From Quercus robur (lineage: Eukaryota > Streptophyta > Magnoliopsida > Fagales > Fagaceae), in contig NC_065535.1 in NCBI RefSeq assembly GCF_932294415.1, forward strand, positions 66,981,862-67,045,861: a stretch of 64,000 bases of DNA. Direction: 5' to 3'. How positions within the stretch are numbered: position 1 is the stretch's first letter; the number at the start of each line of letters is the position of its first letter. A program made the translations under genes and the position numbers. The notes below the pieces were generated by a model, which searched no databases, had not been told where the DNA came from, and saw nothing but the letters and a program-made list of their open reading frames with translations. Below are positions 43,951-56,255 of the stretch, piece after piece.

Positions 43951-44575
43951 CAACTTTAAATGTGGAAATTTATGAAGGTGTGGAAGTTCATAATAAATTT
44001 TGAAAGACAAACTTTGAATGTGGAAATTCACAAAATACTTGGTAGATCTTTAAATTTCAAAGGTAAATCACACATTTGGTACCACACCTTCAGTATTAGA
44101 GGTGAATTTTGTCGAGAAAAGAAATGCAAAGAGAGAGAGAGAGAGAGAGAGTGATTGACTTTGGGTTTCCATTGATTTTTCTCTTGGTCTCTTCATCCCT
44201 CACACGATCTAGGCTTTATGGCAAGAGAAATTTTTGGGTCTAAGATGAAATAATGGATGGAGTTAAATTTTTGCCTAACGTTCTAAGTCACAAAGACATT
44301 TTGTGTTCTATTGCAGTTCTTGAGCCAAGTTTGTAAACTTTTACAGAACCCTACTTTTAGATCTTATTTTCTCTTCTTCTTTTTTAAGTATTTTTTTGTT
44401 TTGGAAGGAGAGGGACATAAAAGTAAGCAAAAATACATATTTATCCTTGTTTTTAATAGAAGTGGATTATGGAAGACAAACTGATCAAACCTCAGGTCAG
44501 CAAAATGACATTTTTCAAACCACGAGTAGGCAAAGTGAATTTGGGCCTAATTATAATTTCATTTTCCTAAAAAAC
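43951..44575. mobile_element. Right part of the inverted-repeat element split by Tat element 2
   Basis: Continues the host sequence after the second AAGAT; its outer ~200 bases mirror 31866-32070. A (GA)n run lies at 44130-44152. Confidence 0.55.
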
Positions 44576-45953
44576 GATACCAAGAAAGAGATTGTGGCCG
44601 TGACTTCTTCTTAATGGTGTTGGGAGCTCTACTCCTCAACAGATTGGCTTGTAATCGAAACATGTATATTTGTCACTATCTTTCACTTTCTCCATTTTTC
44701 TCTTTTCTATCATCATTTTAGACTCTTTCTCATTTTATTTATCTTAGCTTTGCATTCTCAATTTTCACTTAATTTATTAGTAGTCATTTTTTGCTTTTTA
44801 ATTTTGTTTATAGAAGGAAATTGTTAAACTTTATGTATTTGCATTTTTTTTTTTTTGGTAATTTTGATATATTCAAGTTATCTTTTTATTACATTTTTTA
44901 TAATTTAAATTTTTTAATGCCCACCCTAGAAACAATTCCTAGATCAAAGGTGCCCATTAACACAGTCAACAATGGCAGACTCTTCTAGAAGATCTTCTTC
45001 CTCCTCTATTAGTGAATCATCTACCACCACTAGATCATCCCTAAACCTATGGCTATAAATCAACCAAGTAGTTCATAAAAAGCTCGAACTTGATTCAATA
45101 AAAGCCCGATCATGTTTGTTTTTCTTATAAAAAGTCAAACTTGAGTCTTAATTTTAGGCTTATTTAATAAATGAGTCGTGCCCAAGTTATATATATATAT
45201 AATTATTTATTTATTTATTAACAAGCTTGTAAACAATATGGCTCAATAAAAAAATAAGTTGAACTTAGGTTGGTTTGAGCTTGGTAATAAGTTTGATATA
45301 GGCTTTAACAATAAACTCATAAAGTATCTTACTAAGATTTTAATTAATTGATAATAGCTGGGATCATTTGTCCAAACCAAATGGGTTTGATAATATACTT
45401 AATATGGACTTAATAATGTACTTATATTGCATCTCAATCTAATGGTGGAGCTAGAAAATTTTTCTAGACCAAGTTAAATAATTTTTTTTTTGTTGAAAAT
45501 CTTAGATAAACAAAATTTGTGAATCAGGAAAAATATTTTATTTCATAAATTAACTTTTAACTCAACAAAATTGTATCTTATATTTTTTTCATTGTATTAA
45601 AATCATTTATAAATTATAATTGATTATGCACCATTTGTGCTAATTTATGATCAAAACTAAATACCCAAGGTTTTTAGAGGAAAAAAATTGTAATTTAAAA
45701 AAAAAAAAAAATCTTATGACTTCTAGATTTTTTTGCAGAACTTGAAATTCTTTCCCGTCATAAACTTTGAAGTTAACTAAATCCTGCAATAACCAACATT
45801 TTCTTGTTTGGTCGCAGAAATAACCAAGATCTACACTCTCTACTTCTTTTGTTTTCCCTCCCAAATTTTCTCCTTTGCTTGAAACTTCCAAAACCATTTA
45901 CTTTGTTCATATTCTTATCAACTTGAAAACACAGAAAAAAGAGAGAACCAAGA
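44576..45953. other. Upstream region of the FAS1 gene, AT-rich
   Basis: No coding region. About 45060-45440 has degenerate AAGCTCGAACTTGA-type words like those around 56340-57240, probably an old short transposon. No clear TATA box is identified in the last 150 bases before the FAS1 start. Confidence 0.4.
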
Positions 45954-46988
45954 ATGGAGCTCAAAGAATTACACATGCTGACCTTACTTCTCTTCTCTCT
46001 CACCCTCCTTTCTCTCTCCTCTTCCTCCTCCTCCACTCTCACGTATTCTGGAACCTTTTCTAATGCTGCCAAGACCCTTTTGGACTCAGACTCAGACTAT
46101 CTCTCAATGGCACTAACTCTTGAACTTGTCTCCAATACCCTGAATCTTGATTCACCAACTGCCACCATATTTGCTCCTTCAGACCCTGCCTTTGTCCACT
46201 CAGGCCAACTGCCTCTTCTTTTAGTTCAATACCACATCTTGCCAATAAGACTCTCTGCAGAAGCCATGAAGGCTCTTCCTTCTGGCACAAGCATACCAAC
46301 CCTGTTGCCTAATTGCTCGCTCATTGTTACTGCCTCACATTCTGATGGAAAAGTATTGATTAACAACGTTATGATTGATGTAAAGGCCGTGTACGATGAT
46401 GGGTCAGTGATTATATATGGAATTGACGAGTTCTTGAATTCATCTTTCCAGATTGCTCCTGATTTGCCAATTCCTGGTCCAACCATACCAACTGAACGTA
46501 ACAGTTCATCTGAAGTTGAATCTTTTGGTTTGGTTTCGGATATACTAAGGTCCAGAGGTTATTCTATAATGGCTGCATTCCTTGATGCACAACTGGCAGG
46601 GCCTAAGGATCAGACAAGTTTAACAATCTTTGCACCGGTTGATGTAGCAATTCAAGAACACGCAAGGAATGTTAGCGATTACATGTTAATTTTTCGGCAG
46701 CATGTTGTTCCAAGATTGCTGTCATGGCTGGATTTAATCAAGCTTGAAGATGGAACTGTGTTGCCAACTTTCCTGAAAGGGTTTGAGATCAATGTGACTG
46801 TTTCTAGTGATGTTCCTGAGTTTAACGGTGTTCCAGTGATCTTTCAAAATTTGTATCAAAGTCGTGGGCTTGTGGTGCATGGCCTCAATCATTTGCTTAC
46901 TTTATCAGCAAATCAAGTGTCGCTTGGAGATTCTTCCTCGGATGGAAAAGTTGATCAAAATCCACTCGATCATGGTGATTATCACTGA
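45954..46988 (+). CDS. Fasciclin-like arabinogalactan-type protein, two FAS1 domains, single exon
   Basis: 344 residues. Residues 1-27 are a signal peptide with a leucine-rich core and a serine run. FAS1 domain 1 (about 35-165) has the H1 box TIFAPSDPAF (71-80), the YH pair (93-94) and an H2-like stretch VLINN...VIIYGID. FAS1 domain 2 (about 190-318) has TIFAPVDVAI (224-233), RQHVVP and GLVVHGLNHLL. Five N-glycosylation sequons are visible (120, 162, 183, 239, 280). FAS1 proteins act in the cell wall in adhesion and wall assembly. The C terminus is hydrophilic with no GPI-anchor tail, and proline-rich AGP stretches are short, which resembles the Arabidopsis FLA19/20/21 group. The ATG is the first in the open frame. 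Frame intact. Confidence 0.92.
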   Translation: MELKELHMLTLLLFSLTLLSLSSSSSSTLTYSGTFSNAAKTLLDSDSDYLSMALTLELVSNTLNLDSPTATIFAPSDPAFVHSGQLPLLLVQYHILPIRLSAEAMKALPSGTSIPTLLPNCSLIVTASHSDGKVLINNVMIDVKAVYDDGSVIIYGIDEFLNSSFQIAPDLPIPGPTIPTERNSSSEVESFGLVSDILRSRGYSIMAAFLDAQLAGPKDQTSLTIFAPVDVAIQEHARNVSDYMLIFRQHVVPRLLSWLDLIKLEDGTVLPTFLKGFEINVTVSSDVPEFNGVPVIFQNLYQSRGLVVHGLNHLLTLSANQVSLGDSSSDGKVDQNPLDHGDYH

Positions 46989-47621
46989 CCAAGAAATGTT
47001 TCACTGTCTCTTTTTAGGCATCTTTAGGTTGTTCCTGCAGCATTTCTCATCTTGTGTATTTTCATATCAAGCAGTAGATCTATATTTTCATCTTGGAAGC
47101 CATTAAGATCCAACGTATGTTAACACAAATGCAAATAATTTTACTTGGGATTGGATTCCCTAATTTGTCAGAGCATTTAACAATGTAATTGTAAATATAG
47201 ATAGTTTCCAGACCATGTATATCTTCTTAGATGTATTTTTTTCATAGTCATTTGTTTTGGGAATGAAAAGGAAACAGCAGCTTGAGTTTAAAGCATGCTT
47301 TAGTGATTGTTTGATTGGTAACTTGTTTCTGTGTTCAGTAGTTTGGAGGACTTCTAAACATCTCTGCATTTCTATCTTAAACATCTTGTGCCATTTCAAA
47401 TACATGAATGTTTGGTTTATCTTCTCCTCGATACAATTTCTTCTAGGTTATGTTTGTATGCACACAAAACTGCCTTTTGTATAACAAAAGGTTAGAGGTC
47501 AATAAAACAGTAGAAGCTGAGAAACAATATTGAGAGAAACAGAATTCTTCTTTTACCATTCTAAGTTAGAAATCAATCCATGATTTTTAGATTGGAGACT
47601 TATGGAGTTTCTGAGGAGGCT
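46989..47621. other. Shared 3' region of two convergent genes
   Basis: 633 bases between the stop codons of the FAS1 gene and the minus-strand membrane protein gene. AATAAA lies at 47501-47506 (plus strand). No further gene. Confidence 0.5.
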
Positions 47622-50600
47622 TCACCGGTGCTGGATTGCAGCCTTAGCATAGCTGGTACTAGCTTCCCCACCCCTATAATCCCCTGAGAAACTAGCCTTT
47701 GCTAATTCCCTTAACTTCTTCATCTCACTCTTGGATTCATATTTGATTTCCTTTAGTTTTTTTCTCTCCCCTGATCTCTGCCCGGTGATGGTGGTTTCTG
47801 AAGTTGCGGGACCTTCCATTTGCATGACATTAGGACTTGACAGCCCAGGACTGAGCACAGGGACTACCATTGCAGTCATGGATGTAACCGAGTGAACTGA
47901 TGGTGTTCTTGTATCTCTTCTTTCAAATTCTGTTTCTGGGCTTATGGGAATCACTGGAGTTAGGCCTGTTGTTGGTTGGGAGGTTGCAGCTATGACTTTT
48001 GACCAATGTTGCCTTGGAAGGAAAGGAAGAACAAGGCCTTTTGCAACAAACTTCAATCCAAGCTTGAAAGAGTTCTTATGAGGCTGTGAGAGTCTTAATA
48101 TTGATTTGATCATACCATACCACTCATTGATAATTTGAACAACAAAGGTAAAGAAAAGGAGAGACAGCATTACAAAACCCAATTTTTTTGCTTCAACTGG
48201 GTTTGAGCTTTTGATACTGACACATAGACCAAAGATGCCTACCTCACACAAGAGAGAAACACTTTCCACCACTTGGACTCCACTACTGATGTATGGTTTA
48301 AGAGTAAACAGATACATGAACTGTACCAGTGTAATTGTCAATGCAAAAAGGCTTTGGCTTGACTTCCGTGACGAGTAAGCTCCAGATATGATACCCAAAC
48401 TGACTCTTCTTAAAAGATCAAGGATAATATAGGAGGATTTAGCACAACCTAAGAGCCTCTCTGATAGGGAACTTTTAGTTTCTTCATTGCTGTCGTCTGA
48501 GCTGATAGCTCGCATTCTTCCAATCCCTCTGTTGCCACTCTCAGTCCACCTGAGTATGGTGTTTGGGTCATTCTGATTAACAAAGACAAACAATGGAGGA
48601 CCCTTCCAACTCTCAAAGAGAATTCCAAGGTGCAGGAGGAAAGATGAAGACAGCCCTTCCCTATAAAACCACCTTCCAGTTGTAGGTCTACCTGTAAAGA
48701 AGAACCACAGCTTTGTACACCAAGGTTCTTCTATATCTCTATGCTTGACTTCCTTGTACTGAAAAAAACTGCCAGAAAAGATTGCGAATACGAGAAAAAG
48801 GCACACTGATAAAATAAAGGCTGCAGGGATAGCTAGCAACAAAGCCCCAATGATGATCCCCCTCGTTGTACCACCTGCAAATATGAGTAGTCTTCAGTTG
48901 ATCACATGCCTGACAGAAAAGGATTTAAAATTAAGAAGAATAAACTTCAATTTGTTACCTCTTATGATAAATGCTGAAGACTGAGAGATACAAGGTAGCA
49001 TCAGAATTAGAAGAAAGAGCTCAAACCTGGGTACTGAAAGTATCCCATGACCTGGTATTCCTGTCCTCCATCTTAGGAAAATTAATTTCAGAACATGAAT
49101 AGTAAGTAAACTACCTCCTCCCACACCAAGCCAGAATAAGTTCATTTCCATATCTTGCCACCTGTCAGGAAAGAACCTCAGCAATATTCCGAACACCTTA
49201 AACATCAGCAAGTTATGCTGAAAAATACATTAGCTCTTTTCTGTCTAAGGATATTATAGGTCTAGAGTCTATGCTAGTGGCAATATTCTATAACCAATGC
49301 TCAATTCTAAATGTGAAGGTAATTGTGGAGCTACCCTTTATAATTCTTCATTCTCTTGACAATGTTGCTAGCAGAAATTGGTTCTCCTCTCTACAAGACA
49401 AATGATTCAAATTTAGGAATCTTATCATTGAAACAAATATGATTACTGTAGATTATAGATATTTACCAAGAAATAGGTGAAATATTCACTGGAATTGAGA
49501 GGTAGCCCATAAGGAGTATCTTTCATGCTTATGTTGTGCTGTCCATGGAGCCAGACGGACATGGGGTCAATTTCAATTGGGAATGGTTGTTCATGATGCA
49601 TATAAAAGGAGTCGGTTAAATTTAAGTCAATTTTCTGGTTTGTTATTTTGTGAGAAGACCATCCTGTAGCCAAGACACTCAAATTCCGTGCAAGCTTCTT
49701 TCCAGCCAAATTGACATGGTTCAGCCAGATTGAAGGGCTATTCCTATTCCATGGAAGTTTTTGATGAGGTATGAGCCACTGAAGACCTTTCATTGTTTCT
49801 GAATATTCAATTGATTGGTTAACTAAGAGCCAGTCTGAAAGGACAAACACCTGTAGATGTCCAATCATTCCCTGTAATAAAAACTTGCTAAATACATAAA
49901 CTGAGCCTCAATGGTTGTACAGAGAACATGCGATGAGTAACCACAACATTAGATATGGCAGAAGTTATATGAATGGTTTTTTTTTTTTCTTTTGCAATAC
50001 TGAATCTGTAGATACTTACATGTAAATTCATTGATGGATCTGGAGAGAAAATAGTAGTACTCCCAGAACCAACAGCACCTATTGCTCCTAGATTTGCAGT
50101 GGAAAGTGAAATAATGGCAGCTGCTAGTGCTGTTGCTACTGTTCCCGCAGTCACAAATGAGTGTAGTGCAATGGATATTGGAGGAGTTGAGTCTGCACAA
50201 TCTTAAAAATCATGTGAGGATAATAAGCCATACAGATAGGCATTAGCTTAATCACTCAAAAACTAATGCTTCTATCTTCCACAGTTTTTTTTTTTTTTTA
50301 ATTAAAACATCTTGTCATAAGACAAATTTTCAAAGAATTAGCATGAAATGAAATAAAAAGGAAAAATCTTTCACATCTCCCTATTTTGCAATTTTTAGAC
50401 AGCAACAAGGGTTATTTAACTTGTTAAATTGTTGCCCTACAATAATTATTGTTTACAGTAAGGAAATATTAAGAACTGGAAGAAAATGCATAAGTAAGAG
50501 GCAAATATGTTTTCACACATTTTTTCACTTCAAGTTGGTTTGATGCCAAATTTGGATTTCCTGCAATATCATTTACTTTCCCTGCAGGAATGTTAACTGA

Positions 50601-53600
50601 CAACATGTTCTGAGCTTCTGCTAGGACAGTCAATGAGTATAGAGCTCTTGAAAGCTCCTTAAACCTACAACAAACAACATTAAGAACTATGAAATTACTA
50701 TAGCCCTTCAATCAAGACTTTAGTCATTCTTTTATGTTTATGCAGACAAAATGAATATTAAATTGTATAATGACCTCAGTAGTTCCAAGAGTCACCATAT
50801 GCACCTGCCTTGTTATTGTGCCCCCGATCACTTTTACCATAGAGGCCTCAAAGCCAAAAACTGGCTTCATAAACTCAACTATCACATTGATGTTGGACTC
50901 CTTTGTTATGTTTGGTGAGCTTGTACTTAACACTACACCAGGGTCTGTGGAATCTAACCAAAAAATATAGCAATTAGCAAAATAGTAATGCCACAGAATA
51001 GTATTCCAGAACTATTTTGAAGACAAACTTTGGGATGGTGTACCATAAAGGAATGTAATTGAGGCAACAGATGAGACAGGAGTGCCTGTCCTACCAATTA
51101 TTGAACCGGCTTGTAGTTCAACTGAGATAATTTCAGTTCTTGATATTTTCTTGAGCTACAAAATAAAAATTAAGCAATAAATTCACCACGATTCAATTGA
51201 TATCAATTTTTTTATCAGATATGACTGGTATTTTGTAAAGAAAGTGCAACTTTGATGTCATTATTATGAAAAAGTTGAAATTTTCTGCTTACTTCAAAAA
51301 CAAATCGACGGTTCCCATGAATTTTACCATGAATAGGTATCAAGCTACCAGAGTTCACATGTAATGCATTTAGAATCTGTTCTGTTGAATTTATAATGGG
51401 AATACTGAAATCAAGGAAAATTGTAATGTCCTCCATTTTGTTAGTGGCAAGCACAGTTCTTGGAACCCCATTAATCACCAACTCATAAGATGGAACAGAT
51501 GTCCATAAATCCACCAGCACTGGTCTTCTATCTGAGACAACCATTAGACTTAAATGGGGAAGGAGTCAAATTGAAACTTAATCAAGTAACCTGTTGAAGG
51601 AAAAGAGTGACTGATGTCTCACCAAAGTGAATGATTATAGTAGAACCATTTGATCGTGTGAAATGGTTTCCTGCCTGATCAGTACAAAAATTATCCGCCA
51701 TTGTGATCACAATGCGCCCATACATACTCCTTAAGGAGAAAATAATATTGAGTCTGTACTTGATTCCATGTTCCATAATGCGTAGTGAAGGCGCGTGTAC
51801 TTGGGCAGGACCATTTATTATGACCTAGAAAATATCTTAATATTAAAGCATGAATTTACCAAACTCATATCACCAATAGTAAAAGTCTGATCCTTTTGAT
51901 CATTTTCTTAAATATCTACCACTGCATATTCATTGATAACACATAAATTTCTAAGCAAGAAACCTACTTACATCACAGTTAGATGAGTTCACACACTTGA
52001 AGCCACCCTGTCCAGTGCAAGCTTCACTAAATGTAACATCAATGTATATCTTTTCAGCATTGGTATAATTCTGTTCGCTATGAATTGTTGCAGTTGGTGG
52101 TATTGTATCTATTAGATAATCAAGAAATAAAGGAGTAAGGTTCTTTTGGATAATATTTTTCAACATCTGGCCCAATGAGGTTGTCAAGTTGTTTCATGCC
52201 CAGCCATCTAAACAAACATTTGAACTTTTGGTTTTGGGGGGGGGGGGGGGGGGGGGGGGGGTGTGGGAAGGGGAGAGAAGAAAGAGGGAAAAAACAGACC
52301 AAGGGGGAAGAAGTGCTTACCGATGAACCATGAATAAGCTGATGAGTTTGTCTCTCCATCCCGGGTTGTGACATTGAGAAGAAATTTGTGTTCACGGTTT
52401 ACAGTTAAGTTTTTCAATACTAAATTATCAGCCAGACAAGGTCTCAGAAATTGTCCATCAATCTGTCCAAAGATACAGTTGTCCCCAATGAGCAAACTAC
52501 TTAAGTACATGGAGACCTTTATAAGTTTAAGCAAATGATAATCAAATAATACCCTTACACCATTTATTTAAAGGGAATTAAGGCATTTATTTAACGAAAA
52601 ACCTCTTAGAGAAATGCATTTGGAGGGGAAAAAATAGGATAAATTAATATGTCAATAAGTAAAATGAACAGAAATTGGTGATCAGTGCCTTTTAACTCTC
52701 TAAAAGCTATTCTTTCAAAATGCCAAATACAAAGCTACAGGTCCTTGTTTATCTTTTTTAACGGTATAGTTGTGCCCACATTACTACATAAGTTTCTGGT
52801 CCTAAATTAGAAATAGCTTTTTGCCTTCTCATACAATGTTTAAGATGATTTAATGGTTTTATATTTGTGACATCATAATTTTTATGAGCTTAGTTAACCA
52901 AATATGAGTGGATATAAGATTTTAACAAACTAATTACTTAAACTTAGATATGCACATAAGTAGTGACTTCTCAAAATCAAGCACAAAGAAAAGGGACAGT
53001 TATACACTCTGTTCAAATCATCAAAGTCCAAAGATGTCCCAGTAGAGTTTCAAGATCTTTCTGGTTTCACTTCCAATGCAAAGAAAAGTGAAATTTCCTT
53101 TGTTGTAGCTGCCAGATCATGTCTATCTTCCATTACAATGAAAGCAGGCCTGTCAGGTGTCTAGGTGTTCCTTTTAAATTGGTGAAATTCTTAGATAAAA
53201 AGTGCAAGCCCTAGATAGTCTCATCTAGAATAAATGTCAAGTATCTCTCCTTTGCTGGAAGATTGCAACTTTTGCAGTCAGTCCTGTTCAGTTATACAAG
53301 TATACTATACATGCTTGTTTATCCTCCCAAATAGTCATCAAGACATATGATGCAAAATTTTAATCATTTTCTTTAGACGGGAAATGATAAATCAGCTATG
53401 GGAGCAAAGGTGGCATGGGAGTTTGTGGCTTTGGCTCCTAAGAAGGAAGGAGGATTAGGATAAAGGAGAGTTGGGGAGTGGAATGCAATGAAGCACTTCT
53501 GGAATCTCTTTGCTTTAACTAGCTCATTTTGGGTTAGTTTAGGTGCAGGAATACTTGCTAAAAGGGAGGAGTTTCTGGCTAGTCAAGATTCCCAGTGGTT

Positions 53601-54801
53601 GCTCTTGGGGATGGAGGAAACTCCTTAAGCTGAGAAGTGAAGGTAAGACATTTCATAAAACATAGGGGAAATAACATATGTTTTTTGCAGGATTACTGGC
53701 ATCCAGATGGTGTTCTTAATCCTAGATATCTTCATATTATCATTTATGATGCCACCAGCTCTATGAATTCAAAGTTTTCTTCTGTTTTGCAAGACAACCA
53801 ATCGAGATAGAGACCAGCCAGATCAGATAACTTAGTAAGGGTTCAAAAATCACCTGCCTACAGGTAAAAGTTGAGCTAAAACACTCAGTTCAGTGATTAG
53901 TGATTACCATCAAAGTCGGGATTTTTCTTGTAGATCAGCAATCCACAGGCACTCATTTATTTTCTGTGAGAAGTAGCTGTCAACTAGGGATATAATGATG
54001 AATTGGACTATAATATAGATATGCTAACTTCTATTCTGAGTGTATACTGCAGAAGCAGCCTAGAAAACAGAGAAAGTCTCTACTTTGAGTGCTCACTGCC
54101 TAAAAGGTTGTCAAAACAAGTCATGAAATGGTTCTTGCTAGATGATCCTGAAAGCTGATGAGAAGAGGTAATGAAGTCAAGGTGTAGAGTATCCGAAAGG
54201 GAGGAGTGTTCAAGTAACTATTTACAATCTGGTTCTTGCTGCAACCATGTATCATATTTGGCTGCAGAGGAATGCCCAAGTTCATAACAACCACACTAAA
54301 TCTTAAGAAATAATAAATTGACAAGAAGAGACATTAAGGCTAGAGTTGAGCATTATAGGAAAGTAAAAAACTTGACTAAGAATAGAGTGATATGTGGTAG
54401 TTGGGGATTATAATTTTCAGTTTTAAGGGAGGATCAGGACTCCAATAAATGAGTTAGCTGCAAATGTTGTTCTATTTCTTTGTAGCTTTAGTAGCAGCTG
54501 ACTCCATGTAAACTACTGTATTTTCGACTTTATCTTAATGAATTCTCAGTTACTCAACCAAAAAATTAACACAAAGAAAAGAGAATGATACCTCACAGTA
54601 AATGGAACAAGCATTGTTTTTACATGCATTGGAACCATCCAGCCTCTCAACTGAGTACCTAAAAATGGCAGTAGGTAACCTTGACTGAGGTGGGGGTGCA
54701 CTTCTAAAACGAATGACAACTGTTGACTCAGCTGAGTTTAATACTGCAACCACCATAACTAAAATGCAGGCAAACAGTTGAAGAAACTTCAGCAGCCCCA
54801 T
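47622..54801 (-). CDS. Secreted/membrane protein with Ig-like ectodomain and multi-pass C-terminal half, 13 exons
   Basis: Exons (minus): 54801-54592, 52462-52321, 52108-51972, 51824-51623, 51531-51293, 51155-51044, 50953-50809, 50664-50519, 50192-50020, 49871-49467, 49390-49335, 49161-48959, 48874-47622. All phases join and give 1,140 residues. Residues 1-26 are a signal peptide. The ectodomain (to about 450) has bacterial Ig-like (Big-type) modules: PPTATIHS...VTFSEACTG, a middle module, and a third ending AGKVNDIAGNPNLASN. About seven to eight hydrophobic segments follow (near 459-490, 660-686, 697-720, 728-757, 897-914, 924-942, 955-972). The tail is charged and serine-rich. Family name not recalled; a receptor- or channel-like role is inference. 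Intron 7 uses a GC donor in this model. Confidence 0.88.
50807..50808 (-). other. GC donor of intron 7
   Basis: The phase-2 start of exon 8 (G-TTT-AAG) fits only an exon 7 end in phase 2. ACAAG/GCAGGT at 50809/50808 gives that and joins GGTIT-R-FKELSR, as expected for a Big-type module. The nearby GT donors (after 50804 and after 50775) give phase 0 and would shift the frame unless an in-frame AG acceptor at 50658/50659 were used. Confidence 0.55.
52236..52261. repeat. Uninterrupted G26 tract in intron 2
   Basis: 26 consecutive G on the plus strand (C on the sense strand of the host gene), between donor 52320 and acceptor 52109. Confidence 0.9.
53380..53870 (+). pseudogene. LINE C-terminal fragment in intron 1, antisense to host gene
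   Basis: Plus-strand pieces in changing frames read AKVAWEFVALAPKKEGGLG, EWNAMKHFWNLFALTSSFWV, WRKLLKLRSE, DYWHPDGVLNPRY and RPARSDNLVRVQ, the order found downstream of RT in plant L1 elements. The RT core is absent and stops occur. It lies in the 2.1-kb intron between exons 1 and 2. Confidence 0.8.
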
Positions 54802-56111
54802 TTCAGAGATGAGTGCTTCACATTTAAACCAAAAGAACTGGGGAAGAGAAAAATACTATCAACTTGGTACTAAAAGCAATAGTTAAAAGACTTGAGAGAG
54901 CAGAATGCCTGTGTCTACATTTAAGTTGAGGAACCACAGAAACGCTCACAGCAACTACCAAAACTATTGTTGTCAGTCTCATTACTGCTTTCTTAAAGAG
55001 GCTCACTTGAGTAACCACAAAAATGCTAACAGCAACTACCACTACTATTGTTGCCAGTCTCATTACTGCTCCCTTAAAGAAGGTCACTTTTGGCATCAAC
55101 TACCATCCTTCAGCCCTAGCTTGTGTCGATGAAAAGTTTATTTAGGTTTTTGCTGAAATTTTTTTACTGAAATTGTATTAAAATATACCTGTACTTTGAA
55201 AAAATGAAGAAAAAAAAAGTTTTAAATAACTTCACATAAAAGCTAAAAGTATACTTATATGAATCCAAATTTAATTTATCAATGTGGCTAGTGTCACACA
55301 CTTTTTCACACACATCGCCACAATTGCCACAACTGTACTATGTGGTAGATTATGGTTAACTATGTGTCACGATCACATCAATACACCATTTGTTCTCACA
55401 GCCAATTCGATAAAATATGCGTGAAAATGTCGGAATTAGCATTATTGTTAATTTATTGAGTTTTCCTTTTTGATTTGGGAAGTGTTTGTTACACACGTGT
55501 TTTTACAATTTTTGTCCTTTTATTCTCTCTCTAAATCTAGTGCTCCAATATGCTTCATTTGTACATTCATATATGTCTCATCACTCTCATCTGCCTAGGG
55601 CGTGTACCTTGCCAAGTGTTGCTTGTAATATTTTGGGGAAAGTTTACTCGATGAATTGATTCAGAATTACTTACCCAAGATTGCTTGTCTGTGAATCTAC
55701 ATGACATGTCCCCGCAAAGATTTATTATTTCTTTATTGTAGATGATGAATGTCCCTGAATGCTTCCCATTTCTAAACTTCTAATGCTATGCATCCTAGGG
55801 CAGTGTAAAAAACCTGCTTGAAGCCCAAACCTGCGTGAAGCCCTAACCTGCCTGGCCCGCCTCGACCCACACAGATGAATGGTTTTATTTAGAATAAAAT
55901 GCATTTTTGGCTTTTCAAGTTTGCAGTTATTTTCATTTTGATCATTTATGTGTCAAAATTTTCGTTTGGATTCTTCATGTTTAGTTCTCAATTTTATATT
56001 TCACTCTTTACATTTCAAATTTCAAATTTTCGTGAGGGATTAGACAAAAAACTAAGTCAAACATGAATAGCTATATAGAAAATTATATCAAGCATGAAAG
56101 ACCAAAATTAA
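54802..56111. other. Upstream region of the membrane protein gene, non-coding
   Basis: 54905-55085 has two ~65-base copies of an AACCACA..AACGCTCACAGCAACTACC-type unit (steps at about 54935 and 55010) upstream of the start codon, perhaps in the 5' UTR or promoter. The rest shows no gene. Confidence 0.45.
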
Positions 56112-56252
56112 GGGGGTGTTTGGTAGGGATGTTTAAACAACAATTTTTGTTGTTTAAATAACATAACATGTATTTCTACAACATTTTTTCACCTACACGT
56201 ATTTCCAAAAAACTTAAATAACGTTACTAGAATAACATTACCAAACAGCCCC
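56112..56252 (-). mobile_element. Tourist-like MITE, 141 bp, TAA target duplication
   Basis: Ends GGGGGTGTTTGGTAG and CAAACAGCCCC, TAA on both sides (56109-56111, 56253-56255). It is the inverted relative of 59745-59884. Confidence 0.8.
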
Positions 56253-56255
56253 TAA

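Noticed and set aside
54905..55132. Plus-strand 75-codon frame upstream of the membrane protein gene
   Set aside because: It is made of two diverged copies of a ~65-base repeat; no independent support.
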